From CAYQDR01 sp964416315 (lineage in GTDB: Bacteria > Methylomirabilota > Methylomirabilia > Rokubacteriales > DASRDR01): DNA of 25,210 bases. Made by a program: the position numbers and the translations under genes. The notes under the pieces were generated by a model. That model worked only from the letters and a program-made list of their open reading frames with translations. It ran no database searches and was not told where the DNA came from. Shown here piece after piece: positions 21,564-25,210 of the stretch (positions are counted from its first letter, which is position 1; the number at the start of each line of letters is the position of its first letter). The stretch covers positions 1 through 25,210 of the forward strand of contig CAYQDR010000069.1 in assembly GCA_964416315.1 (NCBI GenBank). Reading direction: 5' to 3'.

Positions 21564-22240
21564 AATGGGTGGTCGGCGCCCTCCTGCGGGTGCTCTTCCG
21601 CCTCCGGGCGGTCGGTGGACCCCACGTGCCGCGCGAGGGCGCGGTGCTGCTCGCGGCGAACCACGTGAGCCTCCTGGACCCGCCGATCGTCGGGGTGGCG
21701 TGCCCCCGCCCGCTCCACTTCATGGCGAAGGCGGAGCTGTTCGGCATCCCGCTCCTCTCGCGGCTGATCCGGTCGCTCAACTCACATCCGGTGGACCGGA
21801 GCGGCGCCGACGCCGGCGCCCTCCGCGGGGCCTTGAGCCTGTTGCGCGCCGGTCGGGCGCTGCTCGTGTTCCCGGAGGGCACGCGCGGCGCCGCGGGTGG
21901 GGGACTGCGGCCGGGGAAGCCGGGGGTGGGGATGCTGGCGGTGCTCGCCGACGCGCCCGTGATTCCGGTGTACATTCAGGGGAGCGCCCGGGTCCTGCCG
22001 CGGGGGGCGGTCCGCCCGCGCCTGGCCCGGATCACGGTCGCCTTCGGCCCCGCCCTCAGGTTCGGCGCCGGGCGAGGACGGGAGCACTACCAGCAGGTTA
22101 CGGACGAGATCATGGCCGCCATCGGCCGTCTGAAGGCGGCAGTGGAGGGCCCGGTCGACGCACAGCCGGTCGGCCCGGCCCCCCCGGATCACACGGATCG
22201 GACCGGCCGCGGGCCGTTGCCCGCCGGCCGAATTCACTGA
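21545..22240 (+). CDS. plsC: 1-acyl-sn-glycerol-3-phosphate acyltransferase
   Basis: PlsC makes phosphatidic acid from lysophosphatidate at the inner membrane. From GTG 21545 (GGAG at 21536-21539, 5 nt away) the protein has 231 residues with a hydrophobic N-terminal segment (about 6-20). Motif I is NHVSLLD (His40, Asp45), then KAELFGIPLLSRLI, motif III FPEGTR (109-114), and DAPVIPVYIQGS as motif IV. The last 30 residues are Pro/Arg-rich and unconserved. It overlaps cmk by 19 nt; an in-frame GTG at 21560, overlapping the cmk stop in GTGA, is an alternative start. Acyl donor preference is not determined. Confidence 0.92.
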   Translation: MFYSAVKWVVGALLRVLFRLRAVGGPHVPREGAVLLAANHVSLLDPPIVGVACPRPLHFMAKAELFGIPLLSRLIRSLNSHPVDRSGADAGALRGALSLLRAGRALLVFPEGTRGAAGGGLRPGKPGVGMLAVLADAPVIPVYIQGSARVLPRGAVRPRLARITVAFGPALRFGAGRGREHYQQVTDEIMAAIGRLKAAVEGPVDAQPVGPAPPDHTDRTGRGPLPAGRIH

Positions 22241-22256
22241 CGGGAGGAACGGAGGA

Positions 22257-24050
22257 ATGGAACACGCCACACCAGAACCCGAGCCCCACGCGCGAGCCCG
22301 AGAGAGCGGGGGCGCCGGGACCGGAGCTTCCCTGAAGGAGGTGGGCGGGGAACGGCAGGCTCCGGGCGAACCGAGGGGCGCGGCCGGGCCGGCCGGCGGC
22401 CAGGAGGAACTCGAGCACCTCTACCGCCAGAGCCTCCAGGACCTCGAGGAGGGGGAAGTGGTCCGCGGCCACATCGTGGCCGTCAGGGAGACCGAGGTCC
22501 TCGTCGACGTCGGCTACAAGAGCGAGGGCACCATCCCCATCGAGGAGTTCCAGCGGAGCGGGATCGTCCCCAAGGCCGGCGAGGAGATCGAGGTCTACCT
22601 CGAGATGAAGGAGGACTCGGAGGGGTTGATCGTCCTCTCCAAGGAGAAGGCCGACAAGATCAAGGTCTGGGACGTCATCACGCGTGCCTACGAGAAGGGC
22701 TCGCCGATCGAGGGCAAGGTCATCGAGGTGGTCAAGGGCGGCCTCGCCGTGGACGTCGGGGTGAAGGCGTTTCTGCCCGGGTCCCAGGTGGACCTGCGGC
22801 CGGTCAAGAACCTGGTCTCCATGATCGGCCAGCCGATCCGCGCCCGGGTGATCAAGTTGAACCGGCGGCGGGGGAACGTGGTCCTGTCGCGGCGGGTCGT
22901 GCTCGAGGAGGAGCGGGAGGAGAAGCGCAAGCACACGCTCGCCGTCCTGCAGGAGGGCATGGTCCTGCCCGGCGTCGTCAAGAACATCACCGACTACGGC
23001 GCCTTCATCGACCTGGGTGGGATCGACGGGTTGCTCCACATCACGGACATGTCTTGGGGGCGGATCGGCCACCCGTCCGAGCTCGTGCAGGTGGGCGACA
23101 AGATCGACGTGATGGTCCTCCACTTCGATCGGGAGACGGGCCGCGTCTCCCTCGGCCACAAGCAGAAGGGCCCGGACCCGTGGGAGAGCGTCCACGAGCG
23201 CTTCGCGCCCGGCAGCCGCCACCGCGGCAAGGTGGTCAGCCTGACGAACTACGGCGCCTTCGTCGAGCTCGAGAAGGGCGTCGAGGGCCTCGTGCACGTC
23301 TCCGAGATGTCCTGGACGCGGCGCGTGCGGCATCCGTCCAAGCTCGTCAACGTCGGGGACGAGGTCGAGGTCATGGTGCTGGAGGTCAACAAGGCCCAGA
23401 AGCGGATCTCCCTCGGGATGAAGCAGGTCGAGCCGGACCCGTGGGACACGATCGACCAGCGCTACCAGCCGGGCGTGCGCGTGCAGGGCAAGGTCCGGAA
23501 CCTCACGGACTTCGGCGCGTTCGTGGAGCTGGAGCCGGGGATCGACGGCCTGCTGCACATCTCCGACATGACCTGGGCGCGGAACGTCGCGCACCCGTCC
23601 GAGGTCCTGAAGAAGGGTCAGGGCGTCGAAACGGTGGTCCTCCACGTCGACAAGGAGGCCAAGCGGATCTCCCTGGGTCTGAAGCAGATCCAGCCGGACC
23701 CGTGGGATGCGGTGCCTGAGAAGTACCCGCTCGGGGCGAACGTCCGCGGGAAGGTCGTCCGCCTGACGGATTTCGGCGCGTTCGTGGAGCTGGAGGCGGG
23801 GATCGACGGCCTGCTGCACGTCTCGCAGATGTCCGCGCGCCCCGTGGCCCGGCCCGAAGACGTCGTGCAGGTGGGTGACGAGCTCACGCTCAAGGTGATC
23901 CGGGTGGACCCGCACGAACGACGCATCGGCCTGTCCCTGCGCGAGCTGGCGGCCGACGTCCCGGTGACCGAGGAGCAGGAGCACCACGGCCGGCGCGGGC
24001 GACGCCGCGAGCGCGGTGAGCGATACGGCGACGAGGAGGAGGAGGAATAG
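22257..24050 (+). CDS. rpsA: 30S ribosomal protein S1
   Basis: S1 binds mRNA and helps initiation on the 30S subunit, especially on leaders with weak Shine-Dalgarno sites. The 597-residue protein has six S1 (OB-fold) repeats at about residues 65-130, 148-213, 233-302, 318-389, 405-476 and 491-562. The last four carry the typical DYGAF or DFGAFVEL and GLLHIS motifs; the first two are more divergent, as in proteobacterial S1, where they contact the ribosome. A 50-residue low-complexity N-terminal extension and a basic-then-acidic tail (RRGRRRERGERYGDEEEEE) flank them. ATG 22257 has GGGAGG (22242-22247) 9 nt upstream, with a second GGAGG immediately before the ATG. Confidence 0.97.
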   Translation: MEHATPEPEPHARARESGGAGTGASLKEVGGERQAPGEPRGAAGPAGGQEELEHLYRQSLQDLEEGEVVRGHIVAVRETEVLVDVGYKSEGTIPIEEFQRSGIVPKAGEEIEVYLEMKEDSEGLIVLSKEKADKIKVWDVITRAYEKGSPIEGKVIEVVKGGLAVDVGVKAFLPGSQVDLRPVKNLVSMIGQPIRARVIKLNRRRGNVVLSRRVVLEEEREEKRKHTLAVLQEGMVLPGVVKNITDYGAFIDLGGIDGLLHITDMSWGRIGHPSELVQVGDKIDVMVLHFDRETGRVSLGHKQKGPDPWESVHERFAPGSRHRGKVVSLTNYGAFVELEKGVEGLVHVSEMSWTRRVRHPSKLVNVGDEVEVMVLEVNKAQKRISLGMKQVEPDPWDTIDQRYQPGVRVQGKVRNLTDFGAFVELEPGIDGLLHISDMTWARNVAHPSEVLKKGQGVETVVLHVDKEAKRISLGLKQIQPDPWDAVPEKYPLGANVRGKVVRLTDFGAFVELEAGIDGLLHVSQMSARPVARPEDVVQVGDELTLKVIRVDPHERRIGLSLRELAADVPVTEEQEHHGRRGRRRERGERYGDEEEEE

Positions 24051-24097
24051 TCATCGGCGAGCGGATCGGGCCACGCGGCGCCGGAGACCGTGAGTGC

Positions 24098-24113
24098 CCG
24101 CCCGCGCGGGCGG
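24098..24113. other. 16-bp perfect palindrome between rpsA and sppA
   Basis: CCGCCCGCGCGGGCGG is fully self-complementary and lies 48 nt after the rpsA stop in the 93-nt gap. With no T-run it may be a weak terminator or processing hairpin between the two genes. Confidence 0.6.
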
Positions 24114-24143
24114 TCGGGTGAGGTCGGATCGGAGGGAACGTTG

Positions 24144-25055
24144 ATGCGGCGGGGCCTGCTGACGGCGATCGCCGTCACCGGGCTGGTCTTCGTGGCGTGC
24201 TTCATCCTGATCCTCGGCGTGCTGGTCCTGGCTGAGCGGGGTGACCTCTCGCTCGGCGGGAATCGGGTGGCACTCGTGGAGGTCGAGGGGCTCATCGTGG
24301 ACGCCGAGCGGATCGTCCGCGAGCTCGAGGAGCACGCGCTGGATCCGTCGATCCGGGCGATCGTGGTGCGGATCCAGAGCCCGGGTGGGGTGGTCGCGCC
24401 CACCCAGGAGATCCACGACGCGATCCGGCGAGCCCGGGACCAGGGGAAGCCGGTCGTGGCGTCGATGGGGGCCGTCGCCGCGTCGGGCGGGTACTACCTC
24501 GCCGCGGCCGCCGACCGGATCGTCGCGAACCCCGGGACGCTGACGGGATCGATCGGCGTCCTCATCCAGTTGACCGACTTCGAGGGGCTGCTCAAGAAGG
24601 TGGGCGTTCGGCACGAGGTGGTGAAGGCCGGCCGCCTCAAGGACATCGGCAACATCGGCCGGCGGATGACCGACGAAGAGCGGGCGGTCTTACAATCGCT
24701 CCTGGACGACATGCACGACCAGTTCGTCACCGCCGTGGCCCAGGGGCGCGGGCTCGAGCGCGCGGCCGTCGTCGCCCTCGCTGACGGCCGCGTCTACTCC
24801 GGCCGGCGGGCCAAGGAGCTGGGTCTCGTCGACGCCCTCGGGGGTCTCGAGGACGCGGTCCGGCTGGCCGGCACGCTGGCCAGGATCCCGGGCAAGCCGC
24901 GGCTCGTGCGACCCCGGCGGCCCTTCCAGCTCACCGACCTCCTCGACTGGCTCGGCAACCGGACGCCGCTCCGGGACCTCTTCACGGGCGCAGGCACGCT
25001 CGGCCCCGCCCCCTGGCTCGGGGCGCCAAAGGTCCCCCTCTACGTCATGGACTAG
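24144..25055 (+). CDS. sppA: Signal peptide peptidase SppA, short (Bacillus-type) form
   Basis: SppA is a membrane-anchored serine protease of the ClpP/crotonase fold that degrades cleaved signal peptides. The 303-residue protein has one N-terminal membrane segment (about residues 7-30), then VALVEVEGLI, VVRIQSPGGVV, the nucleophile Ser114 in AVAASGGYYLAAAAD, TGSIGVL, and the general-base Lys166 in KAGRLKDIG. The 52-residue Ser-Lys spacing equals that of Bacillus subtilis SppA (147 and 199). The C-terminal part has DGRVYSGRRAKELGLVD. ATG 24144 has GGAGG (24131-24135) 8 nt upstream. Only one catalytic domain is present, unlike the double-length Escherichia coli enzyme. The active site should face the periplasm. 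Confidence 0.95.
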   Translation: MRRGLLTAIAVTGLVFVACFILILGVLVLAERGDLSLGGNRVALVEVEGLIVDAERIVRELEEHALDPSIRAIVVRIQSPGGVVAPTQEIHDAIRRARDQGKPVVASMGAVAASGGYYLAAAADRIVANPGTLTGSIGVLIQLTDFEGLLKKVGVRHEVVKAGRLKDIGNIGRRMTDEERAVLQSLLDDMHDQFVTAVAQGRGLERAAVVALADGRVYSGRRAKELGLVDALGGLEDAVRLAGTLARIPGKPRLVRPRRPFQLTDLLDWLGNRTPLRDLFTGAGTLGPAPWLGAPKVPLYVMD

Positions 25056-25210
25056 AGGTCTCGGCGGGGCCTCGACGGCCCCCTCCGAAGCCTCGCGCCG
25101 CGCCCCCGCGCGGGTCCCGCCGCTCGGAGCGGAGCGCCATGGGCGCGTGGTGTCTCGCGGTGCAGTGACATTGTGCATCCTTTCGTCAAATACCTGGAAT
25201 CTCGAGAGTG
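25056..25210 (+). promoter_or_regulatory. Region after sppA with a low-GC stretch, possible promoter
   Basis: No gene is recognised in these 155 nt. The first part is GC-rich with a CCGCT-CGG-AGCGG hairpin near 25120. The last 50 nt are markedly AT-richer and hold GTGACA (25165-25170) with a poor -10 such as ATACCT (25190-25195; 19-nt spacer). This probably leads into a gene beyond the window. In many genomes an IHF/HU subunit gene follows rpsA, but nothing here shows it. Confidence 0.3.

Noticed and set aside
22110..23987. 625-codon open frame antisense to rpsA, and similar long antisense frames at 5504-7006, 14920-16395 and 769-2094
   Set aside because: They mirror the codon structure of genuine genes in very GC-rich DNA, show Arg/Pro/Ala/His-rich compositions and no recognisable motif, whereas the opposite strand encodes clear families.
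1..25210. tRNA or rRNA genes
   Set aside because: No cloverleaf, CCA end or rRNA-like conserved stretch was noticed in the intergenic regions.

Overview
The window is 25.2 kb of very GC-rich bacterial DNA, read almost entirely left to right. It encodes a Gram-negative envelope pathway (Kdo, heptose, lipid A, LPS core) followed by a housekeeping and aromatic-amino-acid supercluster. GC content, heavy GTG start use, short gene overlaps and gene order fit an uncultivated GC-rich lineage such as Rokubacteria or Methylomirabilota. That placement is an inference; no marker gene in view decides it. A run of 100 N (12561-12660) and a near-perfect fold-back at the left edge suggest a metagenome-derived scaffold.

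Region 1 (180-5370) holds a DUF374 acyltransferase, waaA, lpxK, a WaaF-type heptosyltransferase and a GT4 glycosyltransferase, closely spaced or overlapping. Region 2 (5465-7051), behind its own likely promoter, pairs a PIG-V-like polytopic mannosyltransferase with a stand-alone CheY-type receiver. Region 3 (7185-12258) starts at a second likely promoter and carries split hldE (kinase, then adenylyltransferase), a WaaC-type heptosyltransferase, a sugar-nucleotide epimerase, a WaaE-like GT2 enzyme and kdsB. Together these make and attach Kdo, heptose and outer sugars to lipid A. gmhA, gmhB, hldD and kdsA are not in the window.

Region 4 (12717-15852) is trpS, scpA, scpB and rluB. Region 5 (15938-25055), behind a third likely promoter, is pheA (chorismate mutase, prephenate dehydratase and ACT), a HisC-type aminotransferase, tyrA, aroA, cmk, plsC, rpsA (six S1 domains) and sppA.

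The most unusual signal lies between genes. At hisC/tyrA, aroA/cmk, kdsB/trpS and, in miniature, waaC/epimerase, the gene border appears to have been duplicated around inserted DNA. The upstream stop and the downstream start each sit in a 4-nt ATGA or GTGA. Every inserted segment forms an unbroken mini-ORF running from one such 4-nt overlap to the next. All six fully sequenced spacings (17, 59, 104, 173, 173 and 230 nt) equal 2 modulo 3, the value needed to keep a stop/restart relay. Two of the segments share an 88-nt core whose two predicted hairpins each differ by a compensatory C-G/G-C swap. This looks like a structured, possibly mobile element that inserts at overlapping gene borders without breaking translational coupling.
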